Assembly: GCF_042453785.1 (NCBI RefSeq)
Contig: NC_091673.1
Span: forward strand, 10,015,501-10,079,500
DNA: 64,000 nt
Source: Malus domestica
Lineage: Eukaryota > Streptophyta > Magnoliopsida > Rosales > Rosaceae
Reading direction: 5' to 3'
Each line of letters opens with the position of its first letter. Positions within the stretch are counted from its first letter, which is position 1. Position numbers and translations under genes: made by a program. The notes beneath the pieces are model-generated. The model saw nothing but the letters and a program-made list of their open reading frames with translations. It was not told where the DNA came from and did no database searches. Below, piece by piece: positions 34,430 to 44,900 of the stretch.

Positions 34430-35172
34430 CCTTCATAAACACTAGTAGACTGTAATGTTTGAGTACTCGTGACTTTAGTTACAAATAATTTTTTGTTTAC
34501 TAAATAAAAAGATGTTGTAAAAGCAGTGTGAATGTCCTCTATAAAAGCAGTACCTACTTGAAGATTTTGGACATCAAGTCGTGATTGGTAGTTCATCACC
34601 TAACTTTTGTATTTAATATTATTGACTAATGAAAAGGTGAGGTAGAATGAAAATGGACTTGAGTCCAGTCCGTTGTTTGTTGTGTCAAAATATGAAATGG
34701 ACAATACTGGATAGAGTTATGAATCCCTAATAAAGTTACATGTATTACAAGTCTTATCTTACAAGTCTCTGCTAATCCAGTGATATTCCTAAGAGCCAAT
34801 CCAATCATATCCCCCTGAGCTAATCCAATCCTGAGTTATGAAAATTGTTAGTAATCTTCCCCTTAGCTTGAGGTTTTGAAAGGGGTAATAATCCTTTAAG
34901 AACACCAAGAACGGTAAATAATAGAGTAAACCAATTGGGCTCATGGGCTGTAATTCCTCCCAAGCCCAAATAAAACCCAAATCACCGTGTTAGCCCATTG
35001 GGTTTATAGGCCCAACTCAAGAGAAATTGAGGTTGAAAAATATACGACTAAATTCTAATCGCTTGTCTAGTCTTTCGACTTTTGGGAGGCAGCAAAGTCG
35101 GTTCCAAAAAATTCTAAAATTGCAAAAGGATGGTGGGACGAAGAGTTGATCTGACCTAACCACGGTTAAAAG
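34430..35172. other. Intergenic upstream of eRF1
   Basis: No gene seen. Short frames only. It is the original neighbour of the 28033 side before the LINE inserted. Confidence 0.4.
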
Positions 35173-35202
35173 GTGGGTTAGGGTTAGGGTTAGGGTTAGG
35201 CC
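35173..35202 (+). promoter_or_regulatory. Telo-box cluster (four TTAGGG units) in the eRF1 promoter
   Basis: Four consecutive GGGTTA units stand about 20 bp ahead of a TATA-like TTATATAGAA at 35218-35227. Telo-boxes are known in promoters of plant translation-machinery genes, so a regulatory role fits better than a telomere remnant. Confidence 0.65.
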
Positions 35203-35239
35203 TAGCGGCACCTGCTATTATATAGAAACATCCTCCGCC

Positions 35240-36647
35240 CATTTCGTCTCTCGACTCTCCAGGAGCTCTCGGCTGCGCGCTTTCTAACAGGTCCTCCCCT
35301 CTTCCCCTTTTGTTATTATTATTCTTATTTTCTTTTCCGATTTTTCTAGGGTTCTTATGCGATTTTTCTCGGTTTCTTGTGCGATTTTTCTAGGGTTCCT
35401 ATGCCAGTTTTCTAGGATTCCTATGCGATTTTGTTCGCTCAATTGCTTGGATCTGCTTTTTTTTTTTTTTTTTTTTTTTTTTTTCTTCTGTTGAATTAGC
35501 GAATTGGTTTATTTTATATTTCATGTGAGTATATGGATGCTGTGATTGGTATTTTTTTTTCCTGAAGGTGTGCAATCAATTCGCATATAATTGTGTTTTT
35601 TGACGTTTGCGTTATTTATTGATTTATATTTGTGTCGGAATCATCAGGTTTTCTGCTTAATTTGTAGTTGTATTGGTATGTCCTGTGATTATTAGCTTCC
35701 ATCGTGAATAATTGTTGTTTTATTTTATGCTTGATATCATATATTTATCATTTTTAGCTTGATTTCATCAATTAATTGCCGGATGCGTGTGTTTCTTCTC
35801 GTCCCTTGTTCCGTGCTATGGCCTTAATTAAATAGATTGCATGAAATATGTAGTGTGGAGGCGTTCCGGTATGATATAAAGCAACGGGAACATGTGTATG
35901 TTTGTATGCTGCTTATTTCATTTTAATGTGGATTCAACGCATTTCTCTTGTGTTCTCCGGATTCAGTATTTGTAGGTAGATGCATTCATGCTATTACCTT
36001 GTATTGCTGCTTGTTCTGCGTTTTGGGTTGTAGGCTGCTCAACTATTTCAATGTGAAATGCGTGACTCCTTTTCGTGTGCTACTGAGTTCAGTATTAAAA
36101 GTTAGATTCTCTTACCTTTTATGCTTCTTCATAAGCATTTTTGGGTTGTTGTCTGCTTAATTCTTTCAACCTGAAATGCATGACTTCATATCGTGTTCTA
36201 CGGATTCAGTTTTTATAGTTAGAACCTCTTACCTTTTATGCTTCTATATTTTCATTTTGGTTTGCCGTCTGCTTAGTTCTTCCAACAAGATTGTGACTTC
36301 TTGTCGTGTTCTTCAAATTTAGTGTTTGTAGGTATAACTCTTGTATTTTAGCTCTTACCTTATATATTTCTTCATTTTCATTTTGGTTGATAACTGGTTA
36401 ATCCTTCCAAAATGAGATGTGTGGATATTTGTCTTGTTCTTCGATTTCAGTATTTATTGCTAAAAATTTCTGCATCCCGGTACTTTACACTTTATTAAAT
36501 TGTTTCATATATTGCCTTTATTTGTTGAGTTTTTCACTGTCTTGTAACTGGTGGCTTTATTTTATCTGGTTTTGTTCATTTGAAACTCATGTATGTTATT
36601 TTGCAGGCCATCAATTGTTGTTTCAGCTGTTGCTGTAATTCTTCAGA
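35240..36647 (+). promoter_or_regulatory. eRF1 5' UTR with long leader intron
   Basis: The leader probably starts near 35240. A donor may be the CAG|GTCCTC at about 35290, and the acceptor TTTTGCAG ends at 36606, leaving 36607-36647 as the second leader exon. The intron is T-rich with a poly-T run at 35457-35484. Leader introns of this kind often raise expression in plants. The donor is uncertain. Confidence 0.6.
35945..36470 (+). repeat. Five degenerate tandem units of about 120 bp in the eRF1 leader intron
   Basis: Copies of the phrase TGTTCTNCGGATTCAGTATT recur near 35950, 36075, 36190, 36313 and 36432. Each is followed by a TAGGTAG/TAGTTAGA-type phrase, CTTACCTTTTATGCTTCTTC, TTTTGGGTTG and TCTGCTTAATTCTTTCAAC. 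They lie wholly within the intron. Confidence 0.75.
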
Positions 36648-37958
36648 ATGGCAGATGGTCATGAGACTGATAAGAACATTGAAATTTGGAAGATTAAGAA
36701 ACTGATCAAGGCACTTGAAGCTGCAAGGGGTAATGGAACCAGCATGATTTCTCTCATCATGCCTCCCCGGGATCAGATTTCTCGTGTTACTAAGATGCTT
36801 GGTGATGAATTTGGAACTGCATCAAACATTAAGAGCAGGGTGAATCGACAGTCTGTTCTTGGGGCTATTACATCCGCTCAGCAGAGGCTCAAGCTTTACA
36901 ACAAAGTTCCTCCGAATGGGCTTGTGCTGTACACAGGGACCATTGTTACTGACGATGGGAAGGAAAAAAAGGTCACCATTGATTTTGAGCCTTTCAGGCC
37001 AATCAACGCATCTCTTTACCTCTGTGACAACAAGTTTCATATTGAAGCTCTGAATGAACTCTTAGAATCTGATGACAAGTTTGGTTTCATTGTCATGGAC
37101 GGAAATGGGACACTTTTTGGGACACTAAGCGGAAACACTAGGGAGGTGCTTCATAAATTTAGTGTCGACCTTCCAAAGAAGCACGGAAGAGGAGGGCAGT
37201 CAGCTCTACGTTTTGCTCGTCTGCGAATGGAGAAGCGCCACAACTATGTTAGAAAGACAGCAGAGCTTGCCACACAGTTTTTTATTAATCCTGCCACCAG
37301 TCAGCCCAATGTTTCAGGATTAATACTGGCTGGATCAGCTGACTTCAAAACCGAGCTTAGTCAGTCAGATATGTTTGATCCTCGTCTGCAGGCCAAAATA
37401 CTGAACGTGGTGGATGTTTCTTATGGAGGAGAGAACGGTTTCAACCAGGCTATTGAGCTGTCAGCAGAGATCCTGTCCAATGTGAAATTCATTCAGGAGA
37501 AGAAGTTGATTGGAAAATACTTTGAGGAGATTAGCCAGGATACAGGAAAGTATGTTTTTGGTGTTGAGGACACACTAAAAGCCCTAGAGATGGGTGCTGT
37601 CGAGATTCTTATTGTGTGGGAAAGTCTGGACATCAATCGGTATGTGCTGAAAAATACGACTACTGGTGAGATTATAGTGAAGCATTTCAACAAGGAGCAG
37701 GAGAACAATCAGAGCAACTTCCGGGATGCTAACAATGCGGAGCTAGAGGTTCAGGACAAGACGTCACTGCTGGAGTGGTTTGCTAATGAGTACAGGCGGT
37801 TTGGTTGTAGTCTTGAGTTTGTCACCAACAAGTCGCAGGAGGGGTCACAGTTCTGCCGTGGTTTTGGTGGCATTGGAGGAATTCTTCGCTACCAGCTTGA
37901 TATGAGGTCGTTTGATGAGTTTTCTGACGATGGAGAAGTTTATGATGATTCTGAATAG
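36648..37958 (+). CDS. ERF1: Eukaryotic peptide chain release factor subunit 1 (eRF1)
   Basis: 436 residues, the full family length, in one exon as in other plant eRF1 genes. Domain 1 has the stop-codon-reading motifs TASNIKS (NIKS at 60-63) and YLCDNKF (124-130). Domain 2 has GGQ at 182-184 within [20 protein letters not shown], which triggers peptidyl-tRNA hydrolysis. Domain 3, from about 275, binds eRF3, and the acidic tail ends [10 protein letters not shown]. It acts in the cytosol with eRF3 to end translation at all three stops. The start is the first ATG after the leader intron and matches the plant N-terminus [14 protein letters not shown]. It ends in TAG followed by CAATCA, a known leaky context, and the 3' UTR holds an intron. 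It is therefore probably autoregulated by readthrough and NMD. Confidence 0.97.
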   Translation: MADGHETDKNIEIWKIKKLIKALEAARGNGTSMISLIMPPRDQISRVTKMLGDEFGTASNIKSRVNRQSVLGAITSAQQRLKLYNKVPPNGLVLYTGTIVTDDGKEKKVTIDFEPFRPINASLYLCDNKFHIEALNELLESDDKFGFIVMDGNGTLFGTLSGNTREVLHKFSVDLPKKHGRGGQSALRFARLRMEKRHNYVRKTAELATQFFINPATSQPNVSGLILAGSADFKTELSQSDMFDPRLQAKILNVVDVSYGGENGFNQAIELSAEILSNVKFIQEKKLIGKYFEEISQDTGKYVFGVEDTLKALEMGAVEILIVWESLDINRYVLKNTTTGEIIVKHFNKEQENNQSNFRDANNAELEVQDKTSLLEWFANEYRRFGCSLEFVTNKSQEGSQFCRGFGGIGGILRYQLDMRSFDEFSDDGEVYDDSE

Positions 37959-37964
37959 CAATCA
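37956..37964 (+). promoter_or_regulatory. Leaky stop context TAG CAA TCA at the eRF1 stop
   Basis: The nine bases match the plant and tobamovirus readthrough consensus UAG-CAR-YYA. The next in-frame codons stay open through the 3' UTR. Confidence 0.85.
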
Positions 37965-38392
37965 ATCAACTCTTCCCCAAAACTGGTGCCGCAAGGTGGG
38001 GTGCAAAATGCCTGCACCAGTGCGCTCGGAGTTGTGGTTTCTGCTACTGCTGCTCCTGAGGTATTCTCAGAAACATTCTCAGGCTTGATTGAGGTATCCA
38101 ATTCTTCTCGCTTTAATATTTATAATATCATTCTCTTTAACAACGATCGGTCCCTTTATCATGTTTTTATTTCTTGAAGGACATTACATTGTTATCTGAT
38201 CTCAAAAACCTTGATCTGGTGATTTCATCTGGATCGCAGAAGAGGCAAGGAAAACCGATCATCTGGAACGAGGACACAATGCCGAGAGCTGCTGCTCCCT
38301 GTGGATCAAGACCTTCCGAACATATGCACCCGTGCATCAAGAACCCCTTTATGATGCTGGAATGTGGTCCTTGGGGTAGTGCTTTCGGTTAA
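37959..38392 (+). other. eRF1 3' UTR with an intron and an open in-frame extension
   Basis: A GT-AG intron is seen at 38094-38179 (GAG|GTATCC ... TTGAAG|GACATT, 86 nt). The junction is 135 nt after the stop, beyond the usual 50-55 nt limit for NMD. From the stop the frame runs 45 codons to the junction, and after splicing it continues a further 70 codons to TAA at 38390-38392. Readthrough would add about 116 residues in all. Unspliced, the frame stays open into the intron only. Confidence 0.75.
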
Positions 38393-38449
38393 GTTGTTGT
38401 ATTTGGTGGTGTACTGGTGACTTAAGCCGTTACTGTCTTGGGGACAATT

Positions 38450-40050
38450 TCCTAGCGTCGTCGCGGCGGCTCGTCTTTGAGATGAAGCCGGGCTGAATAA
38501 TCTATGTTTGAACTAGTAGTTATCTTTCTCTTATGTGCGTGTGATGACTCCGAAGAAGTAAATCTATGCTTCTTCTGGCTTAATATCCTCCTTATTTGGT
38601 GCTTTTGAATCCATTTGGTGCTCGACGTGCGATATGTGGATTTGTCGTTAAATTCGTAGATCTGGCAAAGAACGGCACAATGTTGCAAGATCAATGAACG
38701 TGATTCGTTGCTCTGTTTACCGGTCTACTATCAAGTTCTAGTTTTCTTATATGAAAATGGTTTTCTTCTATCCTCCCTTTTAAGCTGCTTTTTTGACCTC
38801 CTAATTAAAAATGCCAACTAAAATTGAAACAAAGTTCTTTTATGAAACATTATATGAAGAATCTGGGATTTTTAGCAAAAAATGGTTCTTGATATATAAT
38901 AGCATTTCACTTAGGTTCGCGACAATGAAAATTTGATAGAAATGGTCTTTTGTTTATTATAAATTATTTTGATCATTCATAGAACTAAATATGTCCATAC
39001 TCTCGATAAGTTGAGGTATTGATTTGACAAGAATCTTTTAAAACGGTGCTCAGGTAGTCATTCCCTTTTCGCAACAACTTAGCAAGAATATTTATAATTT
39101 TTATAAGGAAAGATCAAGATGATTTACTCAGGGACTACGTCTATCAATTTTAACATCAAAGATCAAAATAATTGACTATTTTAACTAAATAGTCAAGAAT
39201 TTTAAAACAATGGCACAACTCTTCGAAAATTGATGTAAACAAGTTCATGCCTAACTAGTACTCATTTTGAAAACATGTGATATGATTAGAATATAGGGAA
39301 AAGATCTTTGCACTCATTTTTGGTTCTCATGCACGTTTATTTGTTTCTAAGGCACATGAGAATTAATTGAAAAATAAATATGACGTGTGATTTCTTTTTT
39401 CTTTTTGAAATTCACAATGGGATATGCCTTTTGCACTCGTAAAAAATCACTTTACACTAATGAGTGTAAAAACTTGAGAAGAAAAAAATGCATGATAACA
39501 TTTTTGGATTCAAAATGATACAGGCCATTTCTCTCATCTTATAAGCTTTTTTGTATTATTTGACATCAAATTAAATAAGTTAAAAAAAAGCAAAGCATAT
39601 GATTAAATATAGAAGTGCGGGACCAAATAAAAGACGTGATTATCATTTTTTTATTTTTAAAAGATGGATAATTTGTGGTAAATTACGATTATCGACCATT
39701 TTGCTAAGAAGTACTCACAGAGTCATTTCAGCCTTCCATTGACCACAAGTTTAACTTCCACACTAGCATCGGATTTCGAACCTGAGACTTCCAGTTTTTA
39801 GTTTTAAAGAAGCCTTATAAGCCACCATTTACCACTGGACCACCAGTTCGTGATTGATGATCATTCTTTTTAAAAGATGAGTAATAATTATCTTTCAAAA
39901 AATACATTAAACTAGAACAAAAGAGAAAGGCCGAATACGGCCCAACAACAAAAAATAACCCAAAACATCCAACAGAGCGAAGCACGGCCCACAAAAGCTG
40001 GCCCTCCCGTGCCGAGGTTGCAGGTGACAATTAGGTCTAGCAATCGAGTC
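38450..40050. other. Intergenic between eRF1 and the START gene, part 1
   Basis: AT-rich DNA with no gene recognised, apart from the SINE-like stretch at 39667-39865. Confidence 0.4.
39667..39865 (-). mobile_element. Possible tRNA-derived SINE
   Basis: On the minus strand there is an A-box-like GGTGGTCCAGTGGT and a B-box GGTTCGAAATCC about 60 bp downstream. The phrase TTTTTAAAAGATG lies on both sides (about 39654-39666 and 39868-39880) and may be the target duplication. Confidence 0.45.
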
Positions 40051-40061
40051 GCGGTGTGTCT

Positions 40062-40215
40062 ATAAAAAGGCGGCCTTCGTATTCATTCGGTGGAAATTGG
40101 AATGCGCATCCCGCGGCCGCCGTCAAAGCCAAGGCCACAAAATTCTGCAGAATCGTTTCTCTGTTTGTTGATTGATATCCTGCTTTGCTTTTCAGCCATT
40201 CTTTCTCTCTGCTAA
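40062..40215 (+). other. TATA box followed by a 37-codon open frame, possible small gene
   Basis: CTATAAAAAGG at 40060-40070 stands about 40 bp ahead of an ATG at 40102. The frame runs to TAA at 40213-40215 and encodes a basic, proline-rich start (MRIPRPPSKPRPQ) and a hydrophobic tail (LCLLIDILLCFSAILSLC). It is the only GC-rich patch in this intergenic region. I do not recognise the product. It may be the first exon or leader of a lost gene. Confidence 0.3.
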
Positions 40216-40296
40216 TTACTTATTCTTATTCGCATTTGCGTGGTGTGTTCGAACTTGAAAATATCGCGATTCCTTGTGTGTGTGTGTTTGTTTTTA

Positions 40297-40453
40297 AGAG
40301 TGTTTTAACGAAAAGCCCACGGTACTGTTCACTTTAACGAAAAATCATATTTTTATACTAAAAAGTCAAACCTGGTACTATTCACTTTACTCTTTATTTT
40401 GTCATTTTCATTAAAACTCAAAGTTTTCAAATCATTTTCATTAGTTTTTCTTT
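40297..40453. mobile_element. High-copy short MITE-like repeat
   Basis: It begins GTGTTTTAACGAAAAGCCC, contains GGTACTGTTCACTTTAACG and GGTACTATTCACTTTAC, and ends CATTTTCATTAGTTTTTC. From memory this is a very common repeat in apple and pear DNA. Confidence 0.65.
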
Positions 40454-40856
40454 TTTTTAATTGCTTTCTCAAACGTTGATTAAGTCATTAATCAAAGAAT
40501 GTATATGTTAATAAATTTGAGTTAAAAAAACGTGATGCTTTTGATTTGATGTGATGTGAAGCAGCAGCAGCAGGTCCCGATGATTGAACTCCATTTATAT
40601 ATAAAAGTTTCAGCCTTGTCTGAATCGATTCTGTGTTGATAAGTTTTTACGTTCTGAGGGAGCTGCCCCCTTCACTTTTACCTTCTTTTTTTTTTGTTTG
40701 ACTTTCTGTGTAAGATCTGGAAAACCAACATTTTACTAGGGGTGTATTACGCCCTTTTTTACTTTTTACATTCTTTTAATTTTTGACCGTCAGGTCAGAA
40801 GAATTGCAGAAGATCAACAGATATAAATTAACAAGAATGTATAAGACATAAAAAAT

Positions 40857-41005
40857 GGGATGTGCTATCCATACACCCCTTTTTACTTTTCCCACACCCA
40901 TTGTTAATTTCTGTCATTTGATCTTCTTTAATTCATCCGATCCAACGGCCGAAAATTAAAAGGGTGTGAGAGAAGTAAAAAATGGTGTGTGGATATCACA
41001 TCCCT
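40857..41005. mobile_element. Short MITE with GGGATGTG ends
   Basis: Inverted ends of about 30 bp: GGGATGTGCTATCCATACAC on the left and GTGTGTGGATATCACATCCC on the right. The interior has TCCGATCCAACGGCC. A related partial copy lies just upstream (40735-40850). Confidence 0.7.
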
Positions 41006-41019
41006 AAAAAAATATGTGT

Positions 41020-41938
41020 AGATAGCACATCCGTTTTCTTAAGTGGATGAGACAACCATTTTTGACAAACTTTGCTTAATCAATCAGATAGTTGGGTTGC
41101 CCTCTTCTACCCAAGCAATAATTTCGACGTCAGCAATTATTGTTCGAACGTGTTCGAGCTAGCATAGATGGGTTATAAGTTTTTGATCAATTGCCTGTAT
41201 AAGTTTTTTTATCAATTACCTGAAATCAAATATCAACGACCTTAATATAGCGTGAAATTTTTTCAACAATTGAAATTTTTTATGTCAATTTGGTTTTATT
41301 TTCACGTGTTAACCTTGTTTGCTTTTCAAAATGCTTCGATAATAAAAGGTCTCATAATTTTTTTTTAAATCGAAAAACACAAAGACAAAAGGTCTCGTTC
41401 AGATTTCTCTCGCAATTGCCGTCACCCAAAGAGCTTCCTGAACGAAATCAGACGCTGAGGAACCATTACTAGCGGGGCAATTGCGATGGAAGGTGGCGGT
41501 ACGAGGACCGAAACCGGGTTCTTCGCACCTTCCCATGCATAAGCACTTCCCTTTCGGGAAGTTCGCTTTTGATTAAAATGTTCATAAAATTAATTAGGGT
41601 AGTCTACATAATTTTTTATTTTAAAAAATTTACTTTAAGAAAATAAATTAGTTTAAATTCATTCTTTAATAATCTTGGGCTAAAATTTTAGGCGAAAAAT
41701 TGTTTCTGGGTTAAAATATAAATTTTATAGTCTAAAAATTTTGGGTTTTAGGTTGAAGATAGTCTAAAGAAAATATCCTTAATAATAAAGAAAGTGTCCT
41801 TAATAGAAAATGCACCTTTAATGATAAAGAAAGTTGTTTAAGAGTTTTTTAATGAAAAAATGTTTTGCGAGGTGCCTTTACTTACATAAATTTTCCACTA
41901 GAGGTATGATTTTTTCCAATCAAACAATTAGGACTCTC
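41020..41938. other. Intergenic, 3' side of the START gene
   Basis: It contains a small GC-richer patch (41385-41570) with an ATG at about 41484 opening only 18 codons, perhaps a relic exon. A stretch at 41575-41770 matches the TIR element at 22544-23250 in reverse. Confidence 0.4.
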
Positions 41939-44900
41939 TTACCATTTATCCTTGGATAAATGGTCAGATGAGTGGGTTTCCGTTTCCCTCTGGCATATCT
42001 CATCTGCAGTAACTTGTGAACTGGGAAGTTCTACTGTGGATGGTGAAACCTTTGTGGTTACATTTACCATGACTGCACAACTGGAAGTAGACCCGTTTGC
42101 CCTTGCGACGCTGTACATCTGCACTCCTGCATGCAATCTCTTGACCATGGCCCACATTCTTGCCCTAACACCTATCTTCACAATCTCCCTTGGAAGCCCT
42201 ATATCTTCATGGTGAAACAAAAGCACTTCTGATGCCATTTGCTGCTCTTCTGCATTCCTACCGTTCACTGCTAGGTAGTTGTTTGGTATCTGTCAAAAGC
42301 ACTTCTTCCACCAGCGGAGAAACTATGAACAAAACTGTACCAAAACTTATACACGTACCTGAGCTTATACGCCAACTGGAATAGTAATTATCTACCCTTA
42401 TTGCTGTTTTAGACGTTGGTAAGGATGGATATGGTGTCCCCTGATATATCAGAAAATAAACAGAAAGATGGCAGTCTATTGGAATTCATGCATCTCACAG
42501 AAGGAAACATCTTGGATTTCACCGGGCGTACGTGTATACGTGAATAACACATGATGAGTGAGACATCACTGATGATAACGCAGAATATATTTTGACAAAG
42601 AACTAATAGATGGAAATTTTTAGGAGTTACGATGTACTAGCTTCGTGTCTGGTATCAGTAAACATATACGAGTGTTATAACATGATGCGGGGTAAGGACG
42701 GTACCTTTGTTGTACAATAATATCCAGACGGAGATTCCCAAATACGACGGACTATAACGTATTCTCTATCACTGCAGAGGAGGGGCAACTGTGGATGTTA
42801 CAGAAAAGAATGTTCAATTGAGATTATGTTAAGTTTTCTTAGAAATCTGATATATATGTGAATTGGATTTTAGAGGAAGCTGAAAAGACAGAGAGAGTGA
42901 GAGACAAAGTTTTCACAACTGCAACTCTACAACACAACAGAGAGCAACATTTCATTCATATTCATTCCTTCCTTTTACATCAGCCATCATAACCGTTCAA
43001 TTACATGAGCCAATGTGATTTTGACACATGGCAGAACAGAGCATATGAGCCATTGAAAAGATACCTGATCTAAGATCATAAACTTGGCATATGAGCACAA
43101 GTTATCACAACATAAAACAGCTACTCAATAGAACAAAGATAAAATAGATAAGTAAATCATTTACTAACTTGAAATTAGTAAGCAATTTACTTTTCAACAC
43201 TCCCTTCTAAATTGTTAACTGATTTCACACCCAGTAAACTTCTCAAGTTGTTGAATCTGTCTTTGGGAAGAGCCTTGGTAAAGATGTCTGCAATTTGCTC
43301 TTCACTCTTGCAGTAAATCAGATCAATGGTACCTTCTTGAATTGCATCTCGAATAAAGTGAAACTTCCTGCCAATGTGCTTGGTTCTTTGATGAAACACA
43401 GGATTCTTGGACATAGCTATAGCTGAAGTGTTATCACAGAATAGTGATGTTGCTGCAGCTTGCTCTTCTCCAAAGTCCTTGAGCACAAACCTAAGCCAAA
43501 TGGCCTGAGATGTTGCTTCAGCTGCACTAACATACTCTGCTTCTGCAGTTGAAAGAGCTACACTGTGCTGCTTGACTGAAGCCCATGAGAATGCCCCACT
43601 TCCAAATGAAAAAGCATACCCTGAGGTGCTTTTCATATCCTCCTCAGATCCACTCCAGTCACTATCGCAATATCCAATCAGCAAGACAGATTTTCCATTC
43701 AAATATTCAATTCCAAAGTCAATTGTTCCTTGAATGTACCTTAGGACTCGTTTAGCAGCTCCATAATGTTTCTTGGTAGGCTTGTGCATAAATCGTGCAA
43801 GTACACTAGCAGAGAACATAATATCTGGTCTAGTTGCTGTTAAATACAGAAGACTTCCAACTATTTTCCTATATTCACACTCATCTGCATGTTCACTTCC
43901 ATCTTCTCTTCTCAATTTATCAGTTGCAACCAATGGAGTGCTCACTGGTTTGCAATCTTTGAGCCCAAATTTATCCAAAAGTGTTAGAGCATATTTTTTC
44001 TGATGTATAAATATACTCCCTTCAGTTTGAGTTACCCCCATTCCAAGGAAGTGATGAAGTAAACCCAAATCTGACATCTCATATTTGCACATCATTTCAG
44101 CTTTGAATTCTTCCACCATTTCTGCATTGCTCCCTATGTACACAATGTCATCAACATAGATTGACACGATCAAGATGCCAACACCTTCCTTGCTTCTCAC
44201 ATATAAAGTTGCTTCACTTGAGCTTTTGTGAAATCCACAGTGAATTAAATATGTATCAATTTCACTGTACCAGGCCCTTGGTGCCTGTTTTAGACCATAG
44301 AGAGCCTTTCTCAGTCTATAAACCTTGTCTTCTGCCCCTTTAATCACAAAACCATCAGGTTGATCAACATATACCTCCTCCTCAAGAACACCATTCAGGA
44401 AGGCTAATTTAACATCTAATTGCCACAGTTTCCAACCTTTCTGTGCAGCTAGTGCAATGAGTGTTCTAATAGTATCTAACCTTGCCACTGGAGCAAAGGT
44501 TTCATTAAAATCAATCCCTGGTTTCTGTGTGTAACCTTTGGCTACAAGTCTTGCCTTGTGTTTTTGAATGGAGCCATCAAGATTCAACTTTGTTTTGTAT
44601 ATCCACTTCACACCCACAACAGGTTTACTACTAGGTCTATCAACTAATTCCCATGTGGAATTCTTTTCAATCATCAATATTTCTTCTGTCATAGCCTTTT
44701 TCCAAGCATCATCTTTGACTGCCTCACTGAAATCTTCAGGTTCAATGATGCTCATGTTGCATTGAGCATATACTTCACTCAAACTCTTCCATTTCTGTGG
44801 AGTATGATCATAACTTTCAGAGATTGGAACTGGAGAATCAAGTGAACCAGGTTCTTGAGATGCTTGCAGGTCTCCAGTTGATTGTGATCTCAGAGGAGAC

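Noticed and set aside
35173-35202. Telomere remnant or chromosome-fusion point
   Set aside because: Only four units, directly upstream of a TATA-like site and a translation-factor gene, which fits a promoter telo-box better.
39815-40030. Minus-strand frame of 71 codons next to the SINE-like stretch
   Set aside because: It spans repeat sequence and shows no protein family features.
41484-41540. Short ATG frame in a GC-richer patch downstream of the START gene
   Set aside because: Only 18 codons, no family resemblance, followed by MITE-like sequence; at most a relic exon.
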